DNA of 40,027 nucleotides. Origin: Eubacterium sp. (GTDB lineage: Bacteria; Bacillota; Clostridia; Oscillospirales; Acutalibacteraceae). The notes beneath the pieces were generated by a model. It did not search any database. It was not told the origin of the DNA and saw only the letters and a program-made list of their open reading frames with translations. The first letter of the stretch is position 1, and each line of letters begins with the position of its first letter. The stretch covers positions 1-40,027 of the forward strand of contig DVEP01000009.1 in the NCBI GenBank assembly GCA_015655975.1, in the 5' to 3' direction. Made by a program: the position numbers and the translations under genes. Shown here piece by piece: positions 15,093 to 23,468 of the stretch.

Positions 15093-16916
15093 TTGGCAGA
15101 AAGAAAAAATATAAAAAATATAGCAATCATAGCCCATGTTGACCATGGCAAAACAACGCTTGTAGATGAAATGCTCCGCCAAAGCGGAACTTTCAGAACA
15201 AACGAAGTTGTAGAAGACAGAGTAATGGACTCAAACGACCTCGAAAGAGAAAGAGGTATCACAATACTGTCTAAGAACACTTCAATTCACTATAAAGACA
15301 CAAAAATCAACATTGTAGATACTCCCGGACACGCCGATTTCGGCGGAGAAGTAGAGCGTATTTTGACAATGGTTGACGGCGTTTTACTTCTTGTTGACGC
15401 TTTTGAGGGCTGTATGCCTCAAACAAGATTTGTGTTAAAAAAGGCACTCGGTCTTAAAAAAACTCCTCTTGTTGTCGTTAACAAAATCGACCGTGACGGT
15501 GCAAGACCCGACGAAGTTATAGATGAAGTTCTTGACCTTTTCATTGAACTCGGCGCCGATGACGACCAACTTGAGTTCCCTGTAATTTACGCAAGCGGTA
15601 AAGACGGTTTTTCAGGTACAGACCCGTCTGTCAGAAGCGGAGATATGCGTCCTTTGCTTGACGCTATATTGGAAAACATTCCGAGTCCGCAAGGAGACCC
15701 CGACGCTCCTGCGCAGGTTCTTTTCTCATCTCTTGAGTACGACGACTATGTAGGCAGAATAGGTGTCGGCAGGGTTGAGAGAGGTACGGTAAAACTCAAC
15801 GCACCGTATGTTCTCTGCAAGCAAGACGGAAGCCGCGAAAATGTGAGATTTTCAAGACTTTACCAATTTGAAGGTCTTAAACGAGTTGAAGTTAAAGACG
15901 CAACTGTCGGCGACTTAATCTGCGTGGCAGGTATTCCCGACTTAAATATAGGCGAAACAGCCTGCGACCCTGACTGTGTTGAGCCTCTTCCTTTTGTAAA
16001 AATAGACGAGCCTACAATTTCTATGAACTTCATCGTAAACAACTCTCCTTTTGCAGGAAGAGAAGGTAAGTTTGTTACTTCAAGAAATTTAAGAGACCGT
16101 TTGTTTAAGGAAGTAGAAACAAATGTTTCTATGAGAGTTGAAGAAACAGACTCTATGGACACATTCAAAGTTTCAGGCAGAGGCGAACTGCATTTGTCAA
16201 TACTTATTGAGACAATGCGCAGAGAAAACTACGAGTTCCAGGTTTCTCGTCCTCAGGTAATACTTAAAAAAGATGAAAACGGCAAAACACTTGAACCTAT
16301 GGAACTTGCCATAATTGAAGTACCTGAGGAATATGTAGGCTCAGTTATGGAAAAACTGTGTTCGAGAAAAGGCGAAATTGAAAATATGGACACACGCACA
16401 ACGGGTGTAACTCATCTTGAAATAAAAATTCCTTCAAGAGGTCTTATCGGTTACCGTTCCGAATTTTTAACGGATACAAACGGCAACGGTATTATGAATC
16501 AACTTTTCGCAGGATATGAAGAATACAAAGGCGATATTGAAACAAGAAGTCAAGGTTCAATCATCGTTCACGAAACAGGTACCACAACAGGTTACGGTCT
16601 TTGGAACACTCAAGACAGAGGTAAACTTTTTGTCGGTCCGGGCGTTGATGTTTATGAAGGTATGATTGTAGGCGAATGCTCTAAAAACGAAGATGTTGTA
16701 TGCAATGTTTGTAAAAAGAAACATGTTACAAACACTCGTGCTTCAGGCTCTGACGAAGCACTCAAACTCGTACCGCCGACTGTTTTAAGCCTTGAACAAA
16801 GTATGGAATTTCTTGCAGACGACGAGTTGCTTGAAATTACTCCTAAATCAATTCGACTTCGCAAAACAATCTTGGCAAAAGACCAAAGAATGAAAAGCAA
16901 ATTCGGTAAAAAATAA
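15093..16916 (+). CDS. typA: Ribosome-associated translational GTPase TypA/BipA
   Basis: 607 residues from the TTG at 15093: AAGGTGA lies 5 bases before it and the family starts M-x-E-R-x-x-I-x-N-I-A-I-I-A-H-V. A GTG at 15084 overlaps that site and is less likely. GTPase motifs: G1 AHVDHGKTT, G2 with RGITI, G3 DTPGHADFGGEV, G4 NKIDRDGARP. EF-G-like domains follow, then the BipA-specific C-terminal domain. TypA assists 50S assembly and stress translation. It follows glnS after 15 bases and precedes hemW by 30 bases on the same strand, consistent with one operon. Confidence 0.95.
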   Translation: MAERKNIKNIAIIAHVDHGKTTLVDEMLRQSGTFRTNEVVEDRVMDSNDLERERGITILSKNTSIHYKDTKINIVDTPGHADFGGEVERILTMVDGVLLLVDAFEGCMPQTRFVLKKALGLKKTPLVVVNKIDRDGARPDEVIDEVLDLFIELGADDDQLEFPVIYASGKDGFSGTDPSVRSGDMRPLLDAILENIPSPQGDPDAPAQVLFSSLEYDDYVGRIGVGRVERGTVKLNAPYVLCKQDGSRENVRFSRLYQFEGLKRVEVKDATVGDLICVAGIPDLNIGETACDPDCVEPLPFVKIDEPTISMNFIVNNSPFAGREGKFVTSRNLRDRLFKEVETNVSMRVEETDSMDTFKVSGRGELHLSILIETMRRENYEFQVSRPQVILKKDENGKTLEPMELAIIEVPEEYVGSVMEKLCSRKGEIENMDTRTTGVTHLEIKIPSRGLIGYRSEFLTDTNGNGIMNQLFAGYEEYKGDIETRSQGSIIVHETGTTTGYGLWNTQDRGKLFVGPGVDVYEGMIVGECSKNEDVVCNVCKKKHVTNTRASGSDEALKLVPPTVLSLEQSMEFLADDELLEITPKSIRLRKTILAKDQRMKSKFGKK

Positions 16917-16946
16917 TTTTTAAAACAACTAAAAGGATGTGATTAT

Positions 16947-17990
16947 ATGAGCAATAAAGCAGGCTTGTACATTCACATCCCTTTTTGTTTTTCAAAATGC
17001 CCGTATTGTGATTTTTACTCTAATAAATACTGCAAAAAAGACGCATTTAACTACTGTGAAAAAGTGATAGAACAAATGAGTGAATTTGAAAGCACCGAGT
17101 TCGACACGGTGTATTTCGGAGGCGGAACTCCGTCTGCTATACCATACACTCTCATTGAAAAAATCTTAAAAAATGCAAAAAATCAATTTAAAATAGAAAA
17201 AAACAGCGAAATAACAATCGAGTGCAACCCTGGAGACGATATAAACTTTTTAGCTGAAAAGTACGCTGAAATGGGTATCAACAGAGTGTCGTTAGGTCTG
17301 CAAAGCGCAAACGATACAGAAAGAAGACTGTTAGGCAGACGCGCGGGCGCAGATGAAATCAAAAAAGCCGTTTTCGCTTTACAAAACGCAGGCATATCAA
17401 ACATAAGCGTTGATTTAATGCTCGGAATACCTCGGCAAACAATCGACAGTTTAAAATATTCAATAGATTTCATTTCTTCACTTAATATAAAACATATCAG
17501 CGCATACATTTTAAAAATTGAAGAAGGCACAAAATTTTTTGAAATGAAAAAAAACGGCAGACTTATTCTGCCGAACGAAGACGAAACCTGCGACCTTTAT
17601 TTAAAAGCAGTCGAACTGCTTGAAAAAAACGGCTTTTATCAATATGAAATTTCAAATTTTTCAAAACCCGATTTTGAAAGCAGGCACAATTTAAAATATT
17701 GGAAACTTGATAACTATTTGGGACTCGGTGCAACTGCACATTCGTTTTTCAACAACGAAAGATTTTTTTTCAATGAAAATTTTGAAAAAGTTTTTGAAGG
17801 GTTCGGCGGAGACGAAGAAGAAAAAATTATGCTCGGGCTGAGATTAAAAAAAGGGATAAATAAAAGCCTTTTGAAAAAAGACTTTCAAAAATTTGTAAAT
17901 TTAGGATATATCAAAGAAAAAGATGAAAACATTTTTTTAACTCCGAAAGGAATGTTAATATCAAACTACATCATATCCGAATTGATTTAA
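16947..17990 (+). CDS. hemW: Radical SAM heme chaperone HemW (coproporphyrinogen III oxidase-like)
   Basis: 347 residues, slightly shorter than usual (about 375-400). The radical SAM cluster motif is C14-x3-C18-x2-C21 (F-C-F-S-K-C-P-Y-C-D-F), followed by FGGGTPS and SLGLQSAND. H-N-L-K-Y-W near residue 250 matches the HNxxYW motif of HemW and separates it from true HemN. Residues after about 285 form a HemW-type C-terminal winged-helix region. HemW binds heme and donates it to acceptor proteins; in Firmicutes without heme synthesis its role is unclear. An AAAGGATG-type site precedes the ATG. The gene is visibly more AT-rich than gltX-typA. Confidence 0.9.
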   Translation: MSNKAGLYIHIPFCFSKCPYCDFYSNKYCKKDAFNYCEKVIEQMSEFESTEFDTVYFGGGTPSAIPYTLIEKILKNAKNQFKIEKNSEITIECNPGDDINFLAEKYAEMGINRVSLGLQSANDTERRLLGRRAGADEIKKAVFALQNAGISNISVDLMLGIPRQTIDSLKYSIDFISSLNIKHISAYILKIEEGTKFFEMKKNGRLILPNEDETCDLYLKAVELLEKNGFYQYEISNFSKPDFESRHNLKYWKLDNYLGLGATAHSFFNNERFFFNENFEKVFEGFGGDEEEKIMLGLRLKKGINKSLLKKDFQKFVNLGYIKEKDENIFLTPKGMLISNYIISELI

Positions 17991-18027
17991 AATATTTGGG
18001 CAAAATACACTTGAAAGGAGTGTCAAA

Positions 18028-18192
18028 ATGCCCGATATGTTTAACTTTACAGACGAAATGAACAACTACTTTAACTCAATGCCGAAAGCAATACAAGAGT
18101 CTATTATGCAGTCAGGCGCTAAAGTAAACAGTGTTGCCGATATGCAGGCGATTGTACAGCAAATTCAGGCAAAAAGTAATGAGAAAGTATAG
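18028..18192 (+). CDS. Small acidic protein, 54 residues (unknown)
   Basis: An ATG with AAAGGAG 7 bases upstream opens a 54-codon frame: M-P-D-M-F-N-F-T-D-E-M-N-N-Y-F-N-S-M-P-K, continuing with A-I-Q-E-S-I-M-Q-S-G and a Gln-rich helix (A-D-M-Q-A-I-V-Q-Q-I-Q). There is no membrane segment or Cys. The F-N-S-M-P-x-x-I-Q-E-S-I-M-Q-S-G segment looks like the short 'LP..IQE.I.QSG' proteins of Clostridia whose function is unknown. It overlaps the next small gene by 14 bases, so the two are translationally linked. Confidence 0.65.
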   Translation: MPDMFNFTDEMNNYFNSMPKAIQESIMQSGAKVNSVADMQAIVQQIQAKSNEKV

Positions 18193-18352
18193 AATTTCAA
18201 AAGACAATAAAAAAATTTTAAACAGATACGGACTCTATATGGACAATGCCGTAACATCTCCCGATGAAAGAACAAGAGATAAAAACATCGTCATTCCCGA
18301 CGATGAAAGCGTAAACCAAGCAAGAGATTGGCAGCAAGAGTCTGAAAAATAG
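18179..18352 (+). CDS. Small protein, 57 residues, DUF3787 / spore-surface-like
   Basis: The ATG at 18179 lies inside the end of the preceding gene (14-base overlap); there is no strong ribosome binding site, so expression probably depends on coupling. The C-terminal half, D-K-N-I-V-I-P-D-D-E-S-V then N-Q-A-R-D-W-Q-Q-E-S-E-K, resembles the 'V.IPd..V..Ak.W...N.K' signature of DUF3787 proteins, some of which are reported as clostridial spore surface proteins. That similarity is from memory of the motif and is unverified. A strong terminator follows. Confidence 0.55.
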   Translation: MRKYRISKDNKKILNRYGLYMDNAVTSPDERTRDKNIVIPDDESVNQARDWQQESEK

Positions 18353-18355
18353 CAA

Positions 18356-18389
18356 AAAACGGCGTTCTTACTAATAAGAACGCCGTTTT
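18356..18389. terminator. Bidirectional terminator between the small-gene pair and alr
   Basis: AAAACGGCGTTCTTA, loop CTAA, then the perfect complement, with A and T tracts outside. It separates the plus-strand operon from the convergent alr gene. Confidence 0.85.
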
Positions 18390-18427
18390 AATATTAATAC
18401 TTTTATTTCATGTTTGATTTTCTTACA

Positions 18428-19585
18428 TCAATCAACCAAATAGTTCACTGTTTTTATTTCCTTATTATCATAGATATATTTTCTCGGAACTCGGCGGGAA
18501 ATACCGCAAAGAAACTCATAGTTAAATGTTCCTGCCGTTTCGGAAACCTCTTCAACAGACAGATACTTCCCATTGCTCTCTCCGAAAAGCACAACCGTTT
18601 CGTCAAGTTCGGCACGAATATCTGTAACATCAATCATAAACTGGTCCATACAAATTCTGCCTACTATATCGGCAAACTGACCGTTTATGAGCACCTTTCC
18701 CTTGTTTGAAAGACTGCGTGAAAACCCGTCTGCATAACCGACAGGTACAGTCGCTATCAGACTGTCGCGATTTGTTACAAAAGTACCGCCGTAGCTGATT
18801 TCTCTGCCCTTTTCAAGTTTTTTGATATGTGATATATGAGAAACCCATTTCATAGCAGGTTTAATATCCAGCAAAGATTTGTCAACATCTTCACTCGGAT
18901 AGTATCCGTATGTAACTATACCGCTCCTGACCATATTGTAGCACTTGTCATTGAAGTTCATTATTCCTGCCGAATTGTTTATATGTTTAATTTCGGGACA
19001 AATTCCCTGCTTAGCCAAAAGTTCGATGAACTCATCAAATTTATTTCTTTGCTCGATTGATTTGCTCAAATCTTTTTCATCAGCAGTGGCAAAATGCGAA
19101 AAGACACCTTCTATACAGAGATTTTGAAGTTCTGAAATCTGTTTGCAAACCTTTGCTTCATCTTCTGAAACCTGAAAACCTATACGGCTCATACCCGTAT
19201 CTACAGCAAAGTGAATTTTTGCAACTTTATTTTGACGGACTGCTTCGTCGGACAATATTTTCGCACTTTCGTATGTACAGATAGACATTGTAATATCATA
19301 CTTAACAGCCCACTCCAAATCGTAGGAATTTGTGCAGCTGAGCAATAAAATCGGTTTTGTAACGCCCTCTTTACGAAGCTCAATAGCCTCTTCAATACAG
19401 GCAACTCCGAAATAGTCGCACTTATCTTCGAGAAATTTTGCAACAACTTTGGAGCCGTGTCCGTAAGCGTCCGATTTTATTATGACAAGAAGTTTTGTGT
19501 CGTCAGAAATTTTTTTTCGTACACTGTCTATATTGTATTCTATTGCACTCAAGTCAACCAATGCCGCAGTTCTATGGTATGCCAT
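18428..19585 (-). CDS. alr: Alanine racemase
   Basis: 385 residues, the usual size. The PLP-binding lysine is Lys37 in I-I-K-S-D-A-Y-G-H-G; most homologues have K-A/G-N-A-Y-G-H-G, so the S-D here is a mild variant. The second catalytic residue, Tyr, lies in REISYGGTF, and GRICMDQFMID is the conserved substrate-site loop. The enzyme makes D-alanine for peptidoglycan. A GGAGATG site precedes the ATG, and a strong promoter lies about 105 bases upstream. It is divergent from the MltG-like gene, so the spacer separates two cell-wall genes. Confidence 0.95.
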   Translation of the reverse strand: MAYHRTAALVDLSAIEYNIDSVRKKISDDTKLLVIIKSDAYGHGSKVVAKFLEDKCDYFGVACIEEAIELRKEGVTKPILLLSCTNSYDLEWAVKYDITMSICTYESAKILSDEAVRQNKVAKIHFAVDTGMSRIGFQVSEDEAKVCKQISELQNLCIEGVFSHFATADEKDLSKSIEQRNKFDEFIELLAKQGICPEIKHINNSAGIMNFNDKCYNMVRSGIVTYGYYPSEDVDKSLLDIKPAMKWVSHISHIKKLEKGREISYGGTFVTNRDSLIATVPVGYADGFSRSLSNKGKVLINGQFADIVGRICMDQFMIDVTDIRAELDETVVLFGESNGKYLSVEEVSETAGTFNYEFLCGISRRVPRKYIYDNKEIKTVNYLVD

Positions 19586-19690
19586 CGTAAAAATTCATCT
19601 CCGTATTTATTTAACCTTCAAAACCATGAAACACGCAAATAAAAGATTACCGACTTTATGTGCAATATTTCTATTTTAAAGTTCTGCACT

Positions 19691-19719
19691 ATTATAAAAC
19701 CTAACAATGTGTTCGTCAA
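19691..19719 (-). promoter_or_regulatory. Promoter of alr
   Basis: TTGACG (19719-19714), 17 bases, perfect TATAAT (19696-19691) on the minus strand. The 375-base spacer 19586-19960 otherwise holds only the opposing mltG promoter and AT-rich sequence. Confidence 0.65.
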
Positions 19720-19882
19720 GTAATATAAACATTTCTTATTTATAATTTTACCACAAAACAAAAAATAAAACACTAATAATTACGAACGAAAATCATTAAA
19801 TATCTCATAAAAATCAATAATTATATATAATTGTATCGCTGTCGCAAAAAATACGACAAAATTCCTGCTGTTTTTACAAATA

Positions 19883-19911
19883 TTGCAATACCACTATTAC
19901 TATGATATAAT
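19883..19911 (+). promoter_or_regulatory. Promoter of the MltG-like gene
   Basis: TTGCAA (19883-19888), 17 bases, perfect TATAAT (19906-19911), then an AGGAGG site before the ATG at 19961. Confidence 0.6.
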
Positions 19912-19960
19912 TTTTTATATGAAGGTTTGTATAAAGGTGAAAAAATAGGAGGATATATAG

Positions 19961-20857
19961 ATGAAATTCAAACATTACTCAAGATTTATAGTTTTACTGA
20001 TTGCAATATCAATCATTTTTTCTGCTTGCGGTAAATCCGAAAAAGATGAAAAGGAGACAATTTCAAACAGCGAAACTCAAAGTTCAAACATAAATACAAG
20101 TGAAATTTCAAGTGTCGGCACAACTAACCCCGTTACACACGAAAGTACCGCTGCTGTTGAAAATACAACTGTGCAACCAACTACAAAGGCAAGAAAATCT
20201 GTCAGCATAACAATTCCCGAAGGATACAGTTTTATGCAGATTGCAAAAGCACTTGAAAGTAAAAATATATGTACGGCAAAAGAGTTCTATTCAGCAGCGC
20301 AGTCATATAAAGTAAAATCATTTACAATTCCGTCGTCGAGTAACAGGTGCTTCAAACTTGAAGGATACCTATTCCCCGACACATACGAATTTTATGAAAA
20401 CGAAGAGCCTGTTACCGTCATCCGAAAAATGCTCAACAACTATGCTGCAAAATCCGGTATGCCGACTGACAAAGAGTTGATAATAGCCTCTATAATTGAA
20501 AAAGAAGTGCGAAGCGACTCTCATATGAAAATGGTTTCTTCCGTATTTCACAACAGAATAAAAAAAGGTATGAAACTCGAATCAGACCCCACTCGTGAAT
20601 ATGTCAACGACTATATTACGGGCAATTCTTTACTGAGCGGAAATACATCTAAATACGCAGCGCTTTACAACACATACAAGTGCAAATTGCCTGCCGGACC
20701 AATCTGCAGTCCGGGTGCAAGAGCAATAGCGGCCGCCAAAAACCCTGCAAACAGCGACTATCTGTACTTTTTCTTTGGAAATGACAATACAAATCACTAC
20801 TCAAAAACATTTGAAGAACACAAAGAACAAATGGAAAAATACGGAGTAAGTTACTAA
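19961..20857 (+). CDS. mltG: MltG-like endolytic murein transglycosylase, lipoprotein form
   Basis: 298 residues. The N-terminus is a lipoprotein signal (I-I-F-S-A-C, Cys23) instead of the single transmembrane helix usual for MltG, followed by a Ser/Thr/Glu-rich linker (about 30-78). Residues 80-115 form a LysM-like part (ITIPEGYSFMQIAKALE). The catalytic YceG core has ASIIEKEV with Glu180 as likely catalytic residue, FHNRIKKGMKLESDP, YNTYKCKLPAGPICSPG and a final FFGNDNTNHYSKTFEEH. MltG cuts nascent glycan strands at the membrane and so sets chain length. It is a single gene with its own promoter and terminator, opposite alr. Confidence 0.85.
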   Translation: MKFKHYSRFIVLLIAISIIFSACGKSEKDEKETISNSETQSSNINTSEISSVGTTNPVTHESTAAVENTTVQPTTKARKSVSITIPEGYSFMQIAKALESKNICTAKEFYSAAQSYKVKSFTIPSSSNRCFKLEGYLFPDTYEFYENEEPVTVIRKMLNNYAAKSGMPTDKELIIASIIEKEVRSDSHMKMVSSVFHNRIKKGMKLESDPTREYVNDYITGNSLLSGNTSKYAALYNTYKCKLPAGPICSPGARAIAAAKNPANSDYLYFFFGNDNTNHYSKTFEEHKEQMEKYGVSY

Positions 20858-20875
20858 AAAATTACGCAACATAAT

Positions 20876-20923
20876 AAAAACGGCACAATACGGATATTTA
20901 TATTACCGTATTGTGCCGTTTTT
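20876..20923. terminator. Bidirectional terminator between mltG-like gene and metallophosphoesterase
   Basis: AAAAACGGCACAATACGG pairs with its perfect complement across a 12-base AT loop; A and T tracts on both flanks serve both convergent genes. Confidence 0.9.
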
Positions 20924-20937
20924 AATTTTACAGACAA

Positions 20938-22215
20938 TCAATCTACACTGTACTTTTCAAGTTTTGCACTGTCTCTGTCTTCAAAGTCATATTTGTCCTG
21001 ATAGAAGTTTTCAATATGACTGTCAAAACTTCCGTCAGGTTTAATATTGATTATCGAACAACCGCGCTGTAAACCGAAATTTTCTATATCGGCATACGCC
21101 AAATAGTCAATCGAGTAACCGAAAGACAACCGTATTCCCTTGTACTCTATCGAAAAGTTGTTCAAATGGTCGTGTCCGCAGAAAACAGCCTGAGTAGAAC
21201 CTACTCTGAGCAGTGTTTCAAATGTTTCGTCGGGGTGAAGTGTATTTCCTACCTTGCCCTCAAGTTCACCGAGTTCGCCATAATAATATTTTACATTTTC
21301 CGTATCCTTGAAATCATTTTCTTTGAATTCACTCCACGCAGTTTCATACTCTTCAAACGGAATATGGAAAAACATCATTGATTTAGGCATATCGGCAGAT
21401 AGTTTTTCATTTTCTGCTTTAAAAGTGTTGAGCGTTTCTTCATACCACTTCATTTGGTCTGCATGAATACCGTCGTATTTCCACTCCATACCCAAATAGT
21501 CACCGTCAACATAAGAACCCGTATCCATCAAAAACAAGCTTTGAGTTATTACTCCCTGCGTGTTTTTTACATTTACAACATAGTTTCCGAAGCCGTTAAT
21601 ATCTTCTTCGCCCGACTGAAACAAGCAATAGCTTTTTTCACCGTCTTTGAGATACTTGTGATTTTCATAATATTTTGCCATATACTCTCTGTTAAAATAA
21701 GAGTAAAGTTCTGTGTCATGGTTTCCGAAAACAGGCGCCCAATATACACCCAACTTATCCATCAGGTTTCCGAAAATCTTTGCACCTGTTTTGTTGTTGA
21801 AAGTGCCTGCTCCCGGGAACGGATACGGTACAGGGTATGCTATATCGCCTGTAACAACAACTAAGTCGGGTTTTTCCGTCTGTACCATTTTGGCAACGCT
21901 GTTGATTGCTTTTATGTCTCTTTCATACGACAAAAATCCCCCGCCGATATGAATATCCGTCAACTGCATTACCTTTAAATCTTCGTCGGTTACAAAAGTG
22001 TAGTATCCCAAACTGTCTTTTTCAGGTATTTTTTGATTTTCAATTTCAACGGTTTCAATGTCGTTTTTAATATACGATATTGCTTTGTTTGCAAGAACTG
22101 AGTTTATAATTTCAACAGCGATTAAACAAACGACAACCGCTATAATAACAGAAAGCAAAACTTTCCCAAAAATTCTCAATCCTTTTTTTAACCCCTTTTT
22201 TTCTTGATTTTTCAT
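20938..22215 (-). CDS. Membrane-anchored calcineurin-like metallophosphoesterase
   Basis: 425 residues from the ATG at 22215, chosen because GAGGGGG sits just upstream; the in-frame extension before it lacks a site. A basic start and one transmembrane helix (about 17-37) place the catalytic domain outside. Metal-binding motifs are complete: T-D-I-H (Asp87, His89), TGDIAYP (122-128), GNHD (164-167), FFHIP and CGHDH. It resembles the YkuE/PPP-type exported phosphoesterases; the substrate is unknown. Unlike the protein encoded at 2894, it keeps the standard DxH motif. A striking set of TTTACATA half-sites lies between promoter and ribosome binding site. Confidence 0.85.
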   Translation of the reverse strand: MKNQEKKGLKKGLRIFGKVLLSVIIAVVVCLIAVEIINSVLANKAISYIKNDIETVEIENQKIPEKDSLGYYTFVTDEDLKVMQLTDIHIGGGFLSYERDIKAINSVAKMVQTEKPDLVVVTGDIAYPVPYPFPGAGTFNNKTGAKIFGNLMDKLGVYWAPVFGNHDTELYSYFNREYMAKYYENHKYLKDGEKSYCLFQSGEEDINGFGNYVVNVKNTQGVITQSLFLMDTGSYVDGDYLGMEWKYDGIHADQMKWYEETLNTFKAENEKLSADMPKSMMFFHIPFEEYETAWSEFKENDFKDTENVKYYYGELGELEGKVGNTLHPDETFETLLRVGSTQAVFCGHDHLNNFSIEYKGIRLSFGYSIDYLAYADIENFGLQRGCSIINIKPDGSFDSHIENFYQDKYDFEDRDSAKLEKYSVD

Positions 22216-22232
22216 AATTTTCCCCCTCAAAA

Positions 22233-22262
22233 TATGTAAATACTTTACATAGTCTTTACATA
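22233..22262 (-). promoter_or_regulatory. Candidate operator: TATGTAAA palindrome plus a third half-site
   Basis: On the plus strand TATGTAAA (22233-22240), TAC, TTTACATA (22244-22251), GTC, TTTACATA (22255-22262): a perfect 8+3+8 palindrome followed by a third copy of the half-site in direct repeat. It lies 6-35 bases upstream of the GGGGG ribosome binding site of the metallophosphoesterase gene. The binding protein is unknown; the TGTAA/TTACA core resembles variable-spacer CcpA-type sites and the dyad before brnQ. Confidence 0.45.
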
Positions 22263-22460
22263 AATTTAACACAAATCAAATAAAAAATCAAGTCTTGCTA
22301 AAATAAATTTTGTTGTATATTCATAAAATTTTATTCAATTCATTTAAAATCTTATTAATGTGACTTAATCACCGAACAAAATTCACATTTATTATATAAT
22401 GAGATATATAACATAACCAAATTAAATTCGGTATCAACAAAATATACAAAAGGAGAAAAA

Positions 22461-22772
22461 ATGTCTGTTCTAAATGTTACTAAAAAAAGTTTTTACAAAG
22501 ATGTTTTGCAGTCAGAAGTGCCTGTGCTGATAGAATTTTGGTCATCTTTGCGTGAGCCTTGCAAAATACTCAACCCAATAATTGATAAAATTTCAGAAGA
22601 ATACTCGTCTTTCAAAGTTTGCAAAATCAATGCAGATGAAGAAAAAGAACTTGCAATGTCTTTTTCTGTTGTAAGCATTCCGACAATCTGCGTAGTAAAA
22701 AAGGGTTCTCTTATAAAACAAATTGTCGGCGTGAGAAATAAAGATGAAATAGTAAAACTTGTTTTAGAGTAA
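22461..22772 (+). CDS. Thioredoxin-fold protein lacking the first catalytic Cys
   Basis: 103 residues, the size of thioredoxin, with the expected E-F-W-S-S before the active site and the cis-proline stretch V-S-I-P-T. The redox motif W-C-G-P-C is replaced by L30-R31-E32-P33-C34, so only the second (resolving) Cys remains. Each of the three changes is one base away from the canonical codon (CGT versus TGT for R31), so simple sequencing error is unlikely to explain all three. Two other Cys occur (C52, C76). It cannot act as a normal dithiol reductase and may be a monothiol, chaperone-like or sensor protein. AAGGAGA precedes the ATG; a perfect TATAAT lies at 22395-22400 without a good -35. Its 3' end overlaps the convergent crp-type gene by 9 bases. 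Confidence 0.85.
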   Translation: MSVLNVTKKSFYKDVLQSEVPVLIEFWSSLREPCKILNPIIDKISEEYSSFKVCKINADEEKELAMSFSVVSIPTICVVKKGSLIKQIVGVRNKDEIVKLVLE

Positions 22773-23447
22773 TTCTTTCAGCAGCGCTTTGTTGACAACA
22801 GTTATTTTTCCGCGGCTCATTTCTATCATTTCTTCGTTTTCAAAATATTTCAACATTCTTGAAACAACTTCTCTGACAGTACCTAAATTTTGAGCCATTT
22901 GCTCATGGGTAAGATAAATTTCACTGCTTTTGTTTTTTTCTGCTTCTTCAAGTAAAAACATTGCAAGTCTTTTGTCAAAACTCATAAAAAGTACCTGTTG
23001 CAATACCCATACAACATCTGAAAATCGAGAAAGAATTTTTTCCATAGCAAAATTTTTAGCATGAATATTACTGTTGGCAATATCTTCAAAGCACTTTCCG
23101 TCAACGATGTAACAAACGCACTCGTCTTCGGCGTCAATGAAAACATCGAAAGTTATTGAACTCAAAACGCAAGACGCAGACAGTACACAAACATCTCCGT
23201 CTTTTATGTGGTAAAGCGTAACTTCTCTGCCCTCTTCTGACATTACATACACACGAAGACTGCCTTCAACTACAATGATTGTACCTGTGCACTCACAACC
23301 GCAGTTATTAATGTGTTCTCCTTTATAAAACTTTTTGTAAATTGTTGCATTCAGCAATTTTTCCTTTTCTTCACTGCTCAAAAAGTTCCAAAAAGTGAAA
23401 TTTTCTTTTAATGCCATTTTATAATTTTTATTATTCATTTTATTCAT
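22764..23447 (-). CDS. Crp/Fnr-family regulator with Cys-rich sensor domain
   Basis: 227 residues from the ATG at 23447 (a GTG at 23456 is also possible; neither has a clear ribosome binding site and the transcript would start close by). The N-terminal cyclic-nucleotide-binding-like barrel (about 10-140) contains eight Cys: C49, C51 and C53 in a C-G-C-E-C cluster, then C87, C93, C110, C112 and C119. The C-terminal winged HTH reads LTHEQMAQNLGTVREVVSRML, typical of Crp/Fnr. The Cys cluster suggests redox, metal or Fe-S sensing and not cAMP binding, though its spacing is not the classical Fnr pattern. The gene is convergent with the degenerate thioredoxin, overlapping it by 9 bases. Confidence 0.85.
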   Translation of the reverse strand: MNKMNNKNYKMALKENFTFWNFLSSEEKEKLLNATIYKKFYKGEHINNCGCECTGTIIVVEGSLRVYVMSEEGREVTLYHIKDGDVCVLSASCVLSSITFDVFIDAEDECVCYIVDGKCFEDIANSNIHAKNFAMEKILSRFSDVVWVLQQVLFMSFDKRLAMFLLEEAEKNKSSEIYLTHEQMAQNLGTVREVVSRMLKYFENEEMIEMSRGKITVVNKALLKELL

Positions 23448-23468
23448 CTTTCGCACAATATTATATAA

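Noticed and set aside
22461..22772. Sequencing error as cause of the missing thioredoxin Cys
   Set aside because: Three neighbouring codons differ (L, R, E in place of W, C, G) without any frame change, which a single error cannot explain.
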